From an uncultured Christensenella sp. (GTDB lineage Bacteria > Bacillota > Clostridia > Christensenellales > UBA1242): a DNA stretch of 56,486 nucleotides. The stretch covers positions 1 to 56,486 of the forward strand of contig CASFBJ010000017.1 in NCBI GenBank assembly GCA_949292875.1. Direction: 5' to 3'. The notes below the pieces were generated by a model. The model was given only the letters and a program-made list of their open reading frames with translations. It had not been told where the DNA came from and searched no databases. The position numbers and the translations under genes were made by a program. This document shows, one piece after another, positions 33,904 through 41,975 of the stretch (position 1 is its first letter; the number at the start of each line of letters is the position of its first letter).

Positions 33904-35313
33904 ATGAAAATATATAATTCTCTTTCAAGAGAAATTGAAGAATTTGTACCTTACGATAAAAATTTGGTCAAAATCTATACTTGTGGTCCAACAGTGTATA
34001 ATTTTGCTCATATTGGCAATTTGCGTTGCTACATCATGGAAGATATATTAGTAAGAACTTTGATGTACAATGGTTATAATGTTAAGCGTGTTATGAATGT
34101 AACTGATGTTGGACATTTATCTGATGACTCCGACTATGGCGATGATAAAATGCTTAAAGGAGCGAAAAGAGAACATAAAAGTGTGCTGGAAATAGCAAAG
34201 TTTTATAAAGATGCTTTTTTTAACGATTTAAAAAAATTAAACATTCTTAAACCAGATGTAATTGAAAATGCCACTGATTGTATTTCTAATTTTATACATG
34301 CAATAGAGATTTTACTTAAAAAAGGTTTTGCTTATCATGCTGGCGGAAATATATATTTTGATACAAGTAAATTGAAAAAATACCATGTTTTCTTTAATTT
34401 TAAACAAGAAGATTTGGAAATTGCTGTTAGAGATGAAGTTTCTCAAGATGAATACAAAAGAAATCCTAACGATTTTGTTTTGTGGTTTACAAAATCTAAA
34501 TTTGACAATCAAGCATTAAAATGGGATAGTCCTTGGGGAGTTGGTTATCCTGGATGGCATATAGAATGTTCTTGTATCGCAATGAAACATTTAGGTGAGC
34601 ATGTTGATATTCATTGTGGAGGCATAGGTAATACATTCCCACATCACACAAATGAAATTGCTCAAAGTGAAGCTATTTTAGGTCATGAATGGTGTAAATA
34701 TTGGATGCATGTTTTACATTTACACACTAAAGATGGAAAAATGAGTAAATCTAAAGGAGAATTTCTCACTCTAGATGTATTAACGAATAAAGGAATAAAT
34801 CCTTGCGAATATAGATTTTTTTGCCTACAATCTCATTATCGCAAACAACTTGTTTTTTCTGATGAAATTGTTCAAAATGCAGCACATTCTTATAAAAAAC
34901 TAAAAAATAGAATTCTTCAATTAAAAGATGATGAAGAAGTCAATAAATTAGATTTTGAAAGATATAAACAATCTTTTATTGATGCAATAAACGATGATTT
35001 AAATACATCTATGGCATTGACAATTTTATTTAATTTGCTTAAAGACCAATCTGTAAACAATTCAACAAAACTTAAATTAATAGAAGATTTTGACAAAGTA
35101 TTAGCATTAGATTTATTAGCTCCAATTTCTAATTCAAAAGAAGAAATACAAGTTAGTATTTCAAGTGATGAAATTAAAGATTTAATAAAACAGCGTAATA
35201 TTGCAAAATCTAATAAAGATTATAAACTTGCAGACAGTATTAGAGAGCAATTACTCAATGCAGGCATTAAACTAATAGATACTCCTAACGGAACAATCTA
35301 TGAAAAACAATAA
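33904..35313 (+). CDS. cysS: Cysteinyl-tRNA synthetase
   Basis: 469 residues, full length. The catalytic HIGH motif reads HIGN in YNFAHIGNLRCY, preceded by CGPTVY whose cysteine is a zinc ligand. Other zinc ligands are in HIECSCIAM and NTFPHHTNEIAQSE, and the KMSKS loop is GKMSKSKGE. It charges tRNA-Cys. AGGAG precedes the ATG. There is no T-box leader, the common control of this gene in Firmicutes. Monocistronic. Confidence 0.97.
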   Translation: MKIYNSLSREIEEFVPYDKNLVKIYTCGPTVYNFAHIGNLRCYIMEDILVRTLMYNGYNVKRVMNVTDVGHLSDDSDYGDDKMLKGAKREHKSVLEIAKFYKDAFFNDLKKLNILKPDVIENATDCISNFIHAIEILLKKGFAYHAGGNIYFDTSKLKKYHVFFNFKQEDLEIAVRDEVSQDEYKRNPNDFVLWFTKSKFDNQALKWDSPWGVGYPGWHIECSCIAMKHLGEHVDIHCGGIGNTFPHHTNEIAQSEAILGHEWCKYWMHVLHLHTKDGKMSKSKGEFLTLDVLTNKGINPCEYRFFCLQSHYRKQLVFSDEIVQNAAHSYKKLKNRILQLKDDEEVNKLDFERYKQSFIDAINDDLNTSMALTILFNLLKDQSVNNSTKLKLIEDFDKVLALDLLAPISNSKEEIQVSISSDEIKDLIKQRNIAKSNKDYKLADSIREQLLNAGIKLIDTPNGTIYEKQ

Positions 35314-35392
35314 ATTTTTATATAATTAGTATAATGAAAATATATAGGAATATAAATTATAAACTTAGTAAAAACTTATTTAATTTCTCACA

Positions 35393-35421
35393 AAAAATCC
35401 ATGGGCAAAAGTGGATTTTTA
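35393..35421 (+). terminator. Hairpin terminator downstream of cysS
   Basis: AAAAATCCA (35393-35401) / TGGATTTTT (35412-35420). A second hairpin, GAAATTGC / GCAATTTC (35433-35454), follows and may serve the minus-strand pseudogene. Confidence 0.65.
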
Positions 35422-35526
35422 TTATATAGAAAGAAATTGCTATTTAGCAATTTCATAAATTCATTTATTGACATATATACATATATTCTTCATTTATATT
35501 AAGATTAAATCTAATATAATTTTAAT

Positions 35527-35962
35527 CTAATCAACTAAAAATCTATTTCTACAATATTTGCAAAATCTTTTTTTTCTACATATAGCTCTTTTTGTTATAT
35601 TTATACATTTGCACCTGTACATATGTGGACATCTGCCACAAAAATGATAACAATTTCTATCTCTTTTATTTCCGCATCTACAACAACAGAAATATATATT
35701 ATATACTCGCCTTATTACTGGATTATTTATCACTGTTCTAACATAAAAGCCTACATCAAAGCCAGCTGAAGGTATAGAAAAAATTTGCTTAGTTATTTCA
35801 TCTGGAGTGATTGAAAAATTTTGATTATTAATGTTTAAAGTTACAGCATTATCTATAACTGCAGAAATATCTTGCGTTTGCTAATTTGCTTAAACCTAAT
35901 GTCTTTCCTATAAATCTTATTCCACCTCTCTCTATAGTGGAAAATCTTTGTATAAAAGCCAT
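35527..35962 (-). pseudogene. Frameshifted gene: MAFIQRFST-type N-terminus and Cys-rich C-terminus
   Basis: An ATG at 35962 with GAGGG upstream reads MAFIQRFSTIERGGIRFIG, then TLGLSKLAN, and hits an early stop. One missing base near 35878-35881 explains this: restoring it continues as TQDISAVIDNAVTLNINN and stays open to 35527. The opening resembles the MAFIxRFST...TLGLSK start of large DUF11-containing surface-type proteins of Bacilli and Clostridia. Here it is only about 145 codons, ending in a region with over ten cysteines (CCCRCGNK, CGRCPHMYRCKC, CKYCRNR). A sequencing error is the alternative. Confidence 0.6.
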
Positions 35963-36099
35963 TTTGTATCCCTCTTTGTATAGTATCTATACACTTCAAG
36001 GTATGCTTAACATTTTAAAAATGTGCTTTTTATAAATTTACTAAGAATAATTTATAAAATTAAGTCAAAAATATAATATAAAACAAAAAGGAGCAAGAT

Positions 36100-36696
36100 A
36101 TGGAATTAAAAAATAGTAAAACATTTCAAAATTTGGCACGGGCTTACGCAAATGAATGCCAATGTAGAACTAGATATGAATTTATTGAATATGGAGCAAG
36201 ATACAATGGTTACAAAAATATTGCAGATATTATTGACGAGATTGTATACCACGAATTTAATCATGCAAGAATGTTTTATACTTATCTACAAAAATATGAA
36301 AAAAAACAGATAGATAATATAAATATTGAAGCAGGTTATCCTTTTAAAGAAAAATGGGATTTAATGGACAATCTAAGACTTGCAAGTGAAGATGAAGCAA
36401 ATGATGCAAGAGCATATGCCGAGTTTGCAAAAACTGCACGAGAAGAAGGTTTTGAAGATATAGCCGTTCTCTTTGAAAGAACACAAGAAGTGGAAAACTA
36501 TCATAAGAAAATATTTTTAGAATTATATACTCAAATGAAAGAAGGTACACTATACAAGAAAGCTAAACCAGTTGTGTGGATATGTGCTGATTGTGGATAT
36601 ATGGCAAAAGACAATGAACCTTGGGACAAATGCCCACTTTGCGAAGCTGAAAGAGGGTCTGTAAAACTAATCTTAGAAACAAAATCATTAAATTAA
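36100..36696 (+). CDS. rbr: Rubrerythrin
   Basis: 198 residues. An N-terminal ferritin-like four-helix bundle (1-145) with diiron ligands in NECQCRTRYEF, YHEFNHARMF, EDEANDARAYAEF and EVENYHKKIF; a C-terminal rubredoxin-like domain with CADCGY and CPLCEA. It reduces hydrogen peroxide in anaerobes. AAGGAG before the ATG. Upstream sequence TAAGAATAATT with ATAA loosely resembles a PerR box, which would fit, but it is imperfect. Monocistronic with a clear terminator. Confidence 0.95.
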   Translation: MELKNSKTFQNLARAYANECQCRTRYEFIEYGARYNGYKNIADIIDEIVYHEFNHARMFYTYLQKYEKKQIDNINIEAGYPFKEKWDLMDNLRLASEDEANDARAYAEFAKTAREEGFEDIAVLFERTQEVENYHKKIFLELYTQMKEGTLYKKAKPVVWICADCGYMAKDNEPWDKCPLCEAERGSVKLILETKSLN

Positions 36697-36720
36697 AAAA
36701 AGACGCTAGCGTCTTTTTTT
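36694..36720. terminator. Bidirectional terminator between rubrerythrin and tRNA-Arg
   Basis: AAAAAAAGACGC / GCGTCTTTTTTT with a TA loop, T-runs on both strands. Confidence 0.85.
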
Positions 36721-36776
36721 ATTATCATAAAACAAAATACAAAATTAAAGCAACCGAAAAAATAATCATAAAAAAA

Positions 36777-36853
36777 TGGTGCAACCGAGAAGATTTGAAC
36801 TTCCGACCTACCGCTTAGGAGGCGGTCGCTCTATCCAGCTGAGCTACGGCTGC
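36777..36853 (-). tRNA. tRNA-Arg (anticodon CCT)
   Basis: 77 nt with encoded CCA. Acceptor GCAGCCG / CGGTTGC with one G-U; anticodon loop CTCCTAA on an ACCGC/GCGGT stem. A CCTTGC / GCAAGG hairpin lies in its 5' leader. Confidence 0.95.
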
Positions 36854-36893
36854 ATGTATGCCTTGCAAAAACTAAAGCAAGGTTTACTATATA

Positions 36894-36922
36894 ATTATAC
36901 TATAGATAAGATAAAATATCAA
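36894..36922 (-). promoter_or_regulatory. Sigma-A promoter for tRNA-Arg
   Basis: Minus-strand TTGATA (36917-36922), 17-base spacer, TATAAT (36894-36899). Confidence 0.75.
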
Positions 36923-37050
36923 GTACTAAAAAGCATTTGATAAAATATTTTTGAAAACTTTTACATTTCTTGAAATATAAAATTATTTTAGTTTTTAGTA
37001 TAAAATTAAAATAAAAATCACTTTTATAGCATAAAATTAAACTTTAACTA

Positions 37051-37944
37051 TTATTTTAAAAAGTTTAAAATATCATTATAAACTAATTCTTTATTATTCT
37101 CATTAAGTATTTCATGACGCATTTGCGGATAACTAATTTTTGATATATCTACAAACCCCATTTTATTTAATAGCATTATTGAATACTGTATTCCCTTACT
37201 CCCACCTACACAAGGGTCATCTTCTCCATTTAATAGAAGAAATGTTAAATCTTTATTAACATTAATTACAGAATTTGATTTTTTAATATTTATTACAAGG
37301 TGATACAAATCGTTGAAAGCTGAGCAAGTAAATACAAAACCACAATATTTGTCTTGATGATATTTTTCTATAATATGATAATCAGAGCAAAGCCAATCTA
37401 CAGGAGTTTTTGCCTTTTTAAATTTTTTATTAAATCTTCCTACAGATAATAATTCTAATAACTTTGATTTATATTTTGGACCATGAAAAGCTTTTATAAT
37501 ATTAGATAAAAAAATTCCAATGTATGCGTTTTTATCATAATTCGGATACCCAATTAGTACAACTTTATTATACATTAAAGAATACTTTTGAAGCATATTC
37601 CTTGCTATAAGCGTCCCCATAGAATGCGCCAACAAGTATATAGGTATATTTTGATAATTAACAGCTATCCACTCTCTTATCTTTATCTCATCACTTACGA
37701 GCAACTTATAACCATCTTTATCTTTAAAATAGCCTAGAGTTTCCGCACAAGGTCCATGACCTCGTAAATCTGATGTAACAACTATAAAACCATTGTTTTG
37801 CAAAAACATTGCAAATTCTTCATATCTACCTTGATGTTCTTCCATTCCATGAATTATTTGCACTATTCCTACAGGATTAGAACACTCATAAACATTAACA
37901 CTTAAAGGATAATTATCTTCAGCATTTATTATAATTTTTTTCAT
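37051..37944 (-). CDS. Alpha/beta hydrolase, monoacylglycerol-lipase/lysophospholipase type
   Basis: 297 residues of the Hydrolase_4/S33 group. The oxyanion segment is QIIHGMEEHQGRYEEFAMFL, followed by TSDLRGHGPCAET. The nucleophile elbow is LLAHSMGTLIAR, the acid is in LLNGEDDPCVGG, and the histidine in YPQMRHEILNE. It probably hydrolyses acylglycerols or lysophospholipids in the cytosol; no signal peptide. Monocistronic, between tRNA-Arg and the 35-residue ORF. The substrate is inferred from family only. Confidence 0.88.
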   Translation of the reverse strand: MKKIIINAEDNYPLSVNVYECSNPVGIVQIIHGMEEHQGRYEEFAMFLQNNGFIVVTSDLRGHGPCAETLGYFKDKDGYKLLVSDEIKIREWIAVNYQNIPIYLLAHSMGTLIARNMLQKYSLMYNKVVLIGYPNYDKNAYIGIFLSNIIKAFHGPKYKSKLLELLSVGRFNKKFKKAKTPVDWLCSDYHIIEKYHQDKYCGFVFTCSAFNDLYHLVINIKKSNSVINVNKDLTFLLLNGEDDPCVGGSKGIQYSIMLLNKMGFVDISKISYPQMRHEILNENNKELVYNDILNFLK

Positions 37945-38006
37945 TTTTACTACCTTTTACTTTTATTCAATAAAAAACTAACGAGCAACATACAATTTCA
38001 TCTAAT

Positions 38007-38034
38007 TTGACTAAACTTATTTTTATGTTACAAT
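38007..38034 (+). promoter_or_regulatory. Promoter for the 35-residue ORF
   Basis: TTGACT (38007-38012), 16-base spacer, TACAAT (38029-38034) with an extended TG at 38026-38027. Confidence 0.7.
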
Positions 38035-38066
38035 ATTATTGTTATATTAATATCGGAGAAAAGCAA

Positions 38067-38174
38067 ATGAATTTGTTAAATATACGCAATATTTTTAGAA
38101 AAAACGAGCAAACTGAAAAAGTTGAAAAACAAGTGTATTATCTACGACAAAGAAATGCAAGGTATAGAGCATAA
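38067..38174 (+). CDS. 35-residue basic peptide with its own promoter and terminator
   Basis: MNLLNIRNIFRKNEQTEKVE followed by KQVYYLRQRNARYRA. An amphipathic N-terminal helix and an arginine/tyrosine-rich end. GGAG (38055-38058) is correctly spaced before the ATG, with an extended promoter 33 bases upstream and a perfect 12-base hairpin just after. No homologue is recognised. It could be a small protein or part of a small RNA; the ribosome site favours translation. Confidence 0.6.
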   Translation: MNLLNIRNIFRKNEQTEKVEKQVYYLRQRNARYRA

Positions 38175-38192
38175 ATGTTTAAAAGAAAAAGA

Positions 38193-38221
38193 AAAAGATG
38201 AATAGAAATATTCATCTTTTA
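38193..38221 (+). terminator. Terminator of the 35-residue ORF
   Basis: Perfect 12-base stem AAAAGATGAATA (38193-38204) / TATTCATCTTTT (38209-38220) with a GAAA loop. Confidence 0.85.
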
Positions 38222-38548
38222 AATTAAAATTAAAGCTATAGCAAAAACTAAAACAAGGCTACCTTTAAAATCTAACTTCTTTTCTCTTATGAATTTGATA
38301 CATTCAATTATTAATGCAGAAACAACTAATGCTGTAACAATAAGACTTAACCATAATCCTAATGATGAAACACCACACACAACAAAAAATCTAGATAAAA
38401 ATGTTATAATTAATGCTATAATTGATAAGCCAACGCTTAAATAATCACAAAACATACTTTTTATTATTGCTTTGCTTTCATTACTTGTTTGATTACTTTT
38501 TTCTTTATTAATATTTTTTTCTTCTAAAATAATTTCTTCATCTTCCAT
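38219..38548 (-). CDS. Small membrane protein downstream of jag
   Basis: 109 residues. An acidic N-terminal tail (1-30) precedes three hydrophobic helices (about 38-58, 64-84, 94-109); the C-terminus ends in the membrane. Not recognised. Start ATG 38548 is chosen over the ATG six bases upstream because GAGGG is correctly spaced only for it. 22 bases after the jag stop, so it is probably the last gene of rnpA-yidD-yidC-jag. Confidence 0.65.
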   Translation of the reverse strand: MEDEEIILEEKNINKEKSNQTSNESKAIIKSMFCDYLSVGLSIIALIITFLSRFFVVCGVSSLGLWLSLIVTALVVSALIIECIKFIREKKLDFKGSLVLVFAIALILI

Positions 38549-38570
38549 GTACATACCCTCACTTTGTATA

Positions 38571-39320
38571 TTATTTTAAATCTATAACCAAGCATCTTTT
38601 TGGTTCTTCACCTACGCTATATGTTTTTACATAACTATCGTTTTGTAATGCACTATGCACGATTTTACGCTCATAAGCAGTCATAGGTTCTAATTTTATG
38701 CTTTGCTTTGTTTTAGCAACTTTTACAGCCATTCTTCTAGCTAATTTTATTAAAGATTGTTGTCTTTCTTCTTTAAAGTTACCAACATTTATATATATGC
38801 GGGGACAATTTTTATTTGTTCTACTTGCCACAATATTTGCAAGATATTGAAGTGAATTTAAACCTTCACCCCTATACCCTATTACACTATTCGCATTATC
38901 TCCTGACAATGTTATTTCTATATCATCTTTATTTTCTTTCACATCTGCTTTTACAACGCAATTTTGCAAAGCGCAAACACTTTTTACAAAACTTACTACT
39001 GATTTAGCCACCGGAGAAATTTCTTCTGTTTCTTCATTTTCTATATTTTCTTGTTCATTTTCATTTTTTTGTAACTCTTCATCTTCTTTTTCAAGATTAT
39101 TTGCTTGCAATTTTTCTTCTAATTCTTGTATATTTTTTTCTCTATTTTTTAATTGTTGCTCTATTTCAGCATCAACAATAAGCAAGACTTTTGCCTTTTT
39201 AAAAAGGCCACCTTTTTCTAATATTTTTATTTCTACATCATCTTTTGAAACTCTCAATTCTGCTAAACCATTTTGTATAGCTTGCTCTATATTCTTACCT
39301 GTACTTTCAACTTTCATCAT
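38571..39320 (-). CDS. jag: RNA-binding protein Jag/KhpB
   Basis: 249 residues. A Jag_N domain (1-52, VESTGKNIEQAIQNGLAELR), an E/N/K-rich linker (55-105), a KH domain with VIGYRGEGLNSLQYLAN, and an R3H domain with MTAYERKIVHSALQND. Jag/KhpB binds RNA and partners KhpA; it is classically encoded beside yidC (spoIIIJ), as here. AAAGGTGG before the start. Confidence 0.95.
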   Translation of the reverse strand: MMKVESTGKNIEQAIQNGLAELRVSKDDVEIKILEKGGLFKKAKVLLIVDAEIEQQLKNREKNIQELEEKLQANNLEKEDEELQKNENEQENIENEETEEISPVAKSVVSFVKSVCALQNCVVKADVKENKDDIEITLSGDNANSVIGYRGEGLNSLQYLANIVASRTNKNCPRIYINVGNFKEERQQSLIKLARRMAVKVAKTKQSIKLEPMTAYERKIVHSALQNDSYVKTYSVGEEPKRCLVIDLK

Positions 39321-39348
39321 ATACTAATCCACCTTTATCTTAGATTGA

Positions 39349-40443
39349 TTATTCTTCTACTTTTGTTATTTTTTTGATTCTATAATCTACATTAATGTTG
39401 TCTGTATTACTATTATTACTATTATCATTATTAGAATTTTTATTAGTCATTTTTTTCAAAATTGCATTATATACTGGAGTTGCTGCCAATGTGAATAAAG
39501 AGTTTGTAAGAATATAAAGTGAGAATGCAGCACTATAAAATAATGTTATCATTACCATGATTGCAGGCAAAATCCATTTCATCACATTTACCATGCTTCC
39601 ACCAGCCATAGGTTGTCCCGCATCTTTTCTCCTGCCTTTTGCTCCTGCCATGCTAATATGAAATGACAAAAATGATACAACACCGCACAAAATAATAAGT
39701 ATATAGTATCCGTTCCAAGTCCCTTGCTTTTCAGCTATAACCTTAGCCATTACTTTATTATAATACTCTTCTGTTAAAGCCTTTTCGCCCTCAAAAGTAT
39801 ATGGACTCTGTGATACTGACTTTGCAATAGATACAAACTCACTATAAGTAGACACAACACCAACAGATGTATCTGGTTTCATAAGGTTATCTATCCATAA
39901 CCAAGAGTCAGTAACTTCACCTGAGTTATACAAGTTTAAAACTTCTTCTTGAGCTTGTTCTTCAGTCTTTCCATCTGCTATAGCTTGTTGATATGCATTA
40001 TCTAGCGAAATAAAAGTATTTACAGTTTTTACATTTGAAATCCCTATCATTGATGAAAATAGAGTTAAAAATACAACCAAAGTAACTATTAAATTTAACG
40101 CCATAACAAAACAAGTACTACCAAGTTTCATTTCTCCGCTTTTCATAAATTCCATTTGCTTTTCTTGCAACTTAGCACGCATTTTTTCTGGATTATTTGC
40201 GTATTTTTCTCTTATTCTATTTAATTCAGGTTGCAATTTTGATTGAACTTCAGCTTGTTTTACACTAGCCCTTCTTTGAAAAAAATCTAAAGGAATAAGA
40301 ATAATTTTTATAAGTAGCGTAAACACAATAATTGTCCAGCCATAATTCATTATAAAGCTATCAAAAAAGCCTATAAGTGAACCCCAAACTCCGGTATCCC
40401 ATTTTATTATTTCATTTGCTAAAAGATTTGCTATATTAGCCAT
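39349..40443 (-). CDS. yidC: Membrane protein insertase YidC/SpoIIIJ
   Basis: 364 residues. Membrane helix near 35 followed by [20 protein letters not shown], the cytoplasmic hairpin of Gram-positive YidC, and the hydrophobic groove helices containing [15 protein letters not shown] and [15 protein letters not shown]. Unlike many Firmicute SpoIIIJ/OxaA1 proteins, it has no lipobox. An extended loop of about 90 residues lies between helices 2 and 3 ([12 protein letters not shown]... to FVSIAKSV). It inserts and folds membrane proteins. It overlaps yidD by 13 bases. Confidence 0.94.
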   Translation of the reverse strand: MANIANLLANEIIKWDTGVWGSLIGFFDSFIMNYGWTIIVFTLLIKIILIPLDFFQRRASVKQAEVQSKLQPELNRIREKYANNPEKMRAKLQEKQMEFMKSGEMKLGSTCFVMALNLIVTLVVFLTLFSSMIGISNVKTVNTFISLDNAYQQAIADGKTEEQAQEEVLNLYNSGEVTDSWLWIDNLMKPDTSVGVVSTYSEFVSIAKSVSQSPYTFEGEKALTEEYYNKVMAKVIAEKQGTWNGYYILIILCGVVSFLSFHISMAGAKGRRKDAGQPMAGGSMVNVMKWILPAIMVMITLFYSAAFSLYILTNSLFTLAATPVYNAILKKMTNKNSNNDNSNNSNTDNINVDYRIKKITKVEE

Positions 40444-40721
40444 TTAAATTCTCCTTTTATATCTTCAGGAACTCTATCAAGTCCCCCTTTATGTCCTGGC
40501 GAACAGCGCCATATTCTTTTTATTCCAAGCCATGACCCTTTTACTACACCAAACCTTTGTATTGCCTGCAATGTATATGTAGAGCAAGTAGGTTGATATA
40601 TACAACAATTTGGTAAAAGTGGAGATATGCAAAACTTATAAAAATAAATCAGCAAAATTGCTAACAATTTTAAGGGAAATAAAACAATTTTAATTATCCA
40701 ATTAAATATTTTTTTTATCAT
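40431..40721 (-). CDS. yidD: Membrane protein insertion efficiency factor YidD
   Basis: 96 residues. Contains [15 protein letters not shown] and the [20 protein letters not shown] core of the family (DUF37), with an amphipathic N-terminus. It helps YidC-dependent insertion. I start at ATG 40721 (MIKKIF), matching the family; a TTG at 40727 is possible. It overlaps rnpA upstream and yidC downstream. Confidence 0.94.
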   Translation of the reverse strand: MIKKIFNWIIKIVLFPLKLLAILLIYFYKFCISPLLPNCCIYQPTCSTYTLQAIQRFGVVKGSWLGIKRIWRCSPGHKGGLDRVPEDIKGEFKWLI

Positions 40722-41058
40722 TTGCAAGTAGTCCGCCTTTCTTTAAAAGGGTATGAAACTCTTTTTTTAGTTCTAAGTAAGACAAATCACATATCCCTTC
40801 TTTTGCAACAACAATATAATTGTTAGACGAGTTAATACTACTCAACATTTCTTCAACTATAGAGCGTAGTCGTCTTTTAATTAAATTTCTTTTCACTGCT
40901 TTACCTATTTTATTTGTAACAACAAATCCATATCTATTAGGTCTATACTTTGTAGGTAAATAAATTATATACATATGATTAGAATTTAATTTATTGCCTT
41001 TTTTATACATGTATTGGAAATATCTATTTTTTGTAAGTCTTCTTTTTTTCTCTAGCAT
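40702..41058 (-). CDS. rnpA: Ribonuclease P protein component
   Basis: 118 residues. [20 protein letters not shown] at the N-terminus and the RNR core [20 protein letters not shown]. It is the protein subunit of RNase P, which matures tRNA 5' ends. The gene has its own promoter, separate from rpmH, and overlaps yidD by 20 bases. Confidence 0.95.
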   Translation of the reverse strand: MLEKKRRLTKNRYFQYMYKKGNKLNSNHMYIIYLPTKYRPNRYGFVVTNKIGKAVKRNLIKRRLRSIVEEMLSSINSSNNYIVVAKEGICDLSYLELKKEFHTLLKKGGLLANDKKNI

Positions 41059-41102
41059 TTTTATCCTCTTTATGTATGTACTTTAGAGAGTAGCACAAGT
41101 AT

Positions 41103-41131
41103 ATTATATAAGAAAAAAGAAAATAGAGCAA
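41103..41131 (-). promoter_or_regulatory. Sigma-A promoter for rnpA-yidD-yidC-jag
   Basis: Minus-strand TTGCTC (41126-41131), 17-base spacer, TATAAT (41103-41108). Confidence 0.65.
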
Positions 41132-41150
41132 ATAAATACATAAAAAATAC

Positions 41151-41164
41151 TTGTACTAGTACAA
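41151..41164. promoter_or_regulatory. 14-base perfect palindrome upstream of the rnpA promoter
   Basis: TTGTACTAGTACAA is fully self-complementary and sits 19 bases upstream of the -35 box. It is a candidate operator; no regulator is assigned. Confidence 0.35.
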
Positions 41165-41212
41165 AATTTAAGATAAAAAAGAATAAAATAATGTAAAATT
41201 GAATATATAAAA

Positions 41213-41243
41213 CAAAAAAAAACCACACAATGTGCGGTTTTTA
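41213..41243 (-). terminator. Terminator of rpmH
   Basis: AACCGCAC / GTGTGGTT (one G-U) with an ATT loop and about ten T on the minus strand. It cuts rpmH off from rnpA. Confidence 0.8.
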
Positions 41244-41378
41244 CTATGCAGAAAGTTTAGCTCTACCTCTTGCTCTGCGTCTTTTTAATACATTTCTACC
41301 AGACTTAGTTTTCATTCTTTGACGAAAGCCATGAACTTTACTTCTTTGTCTTTTCTTAGGTTGATAAGTTCTTTTCAT
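41244..41378 (-). CDS. rpmH: 50S ribosomal protein L34
   Basis: 44 residues: [20 protein letters not shown], then [20 protein letters not shown] and KLSA. This is canonical bL34. AAGGAG precedes the ATG. It has its own consensus promoter and terminator and lies just upstream of rnpA in the usual order. Confidence 0.98.
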   Translation of the reverse strand: MKRTYQPKKRQRSKVHGFRQRMKTKSGRNVLKRRRARGRAKLSA

Positions 41379-41424
41379 GTAAGCGCTTCTCCTTTATTCT
41401 TTATTACTAATTAATACAGGTAGT

Positions 41425-41453
41425 AGTATACATGATTTATACAAAAATGTCAA
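41425..41453 (-). promoter_or_regulatory. Sigma-A promoter for rpmH
   Basis: Minus-strand TTGACA (41448-41453), 17-base spacer, TATACT (41425-41430). Confidence 0.8.
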
Positions 41454-41501
41454 GTAATTTAAAATATATAATTAAAACAAAAAGTTATACTCGTTTTTGA
41501 A

Positions 41502-41975
41502 TTATTTGTGATATGTTTTCCCACTTAAAATAGTTGCAGACCTATATATTTGCTCTAATAAAATTATCCTCATTAATTGATGCGGAAATGTTAATTTTGA
41601 AAAGCTAATTTTTTCATTCACGCTTTGCAAAACCTGTTCGCTTAAACCATCACTTCCACCGATAATAAATGTTAGTTGATTATTTTCATTAAAAATACTA
41701 TCTATATGATGTGCAAAATTGACACTATCTTCTTGCTTCGCATCTATGCAAAGAGCTATAGAAAAACCTTTCAAATTTTTTAATAAGTTTTTACCCTCAT
41801 TTACTTTTTTTATCTCAATTTGAGATAAATTTGGCTTATCTACAACTGTATACTCACTAACTTCGCAAATATCCATTTCAAAGTATTTACTAAGCCTTTT
41901 CATATATTCATTTTGAGCATCTTTTAAATATTTTTCTTTTAAATCTCCAACACACAATATTCTTATTTTTTTCAT
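41502..41975 (-). CDS. rlmH: 23S rRNA pseudouridine1915 N3-methyltransferase RlmH
   Basis: 157 residues of the SPOUT class: IRILCVGDLKEKYLKDAQNEY at the start, LTFIIGGSDGLSEQVL as the SAM knot, and the closing FPHQLMRIILLEQIYRSATI with GKTYHK. It methylates pseudouridine 1915 in helix 69 of 23S rRNA. It overlaps the end of ppdK by 4 bases, so the two share a transcript. Confidence 0.96.
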   Translation of the reverse strand: MKKIRILCVGDLKEKYLKDAQNEYMKRLSKYFEMDICEVSEYTVVDKPNLSQIEIKKVNEGKNLLKNLKGFSIALCIDAKQEDSVNFAHHIDSIFNENNQLTFIIGGSDGLSEQVLQSVNEKISFSKLTFPHQLMRIILLEQIYRSATILSGKTYHK

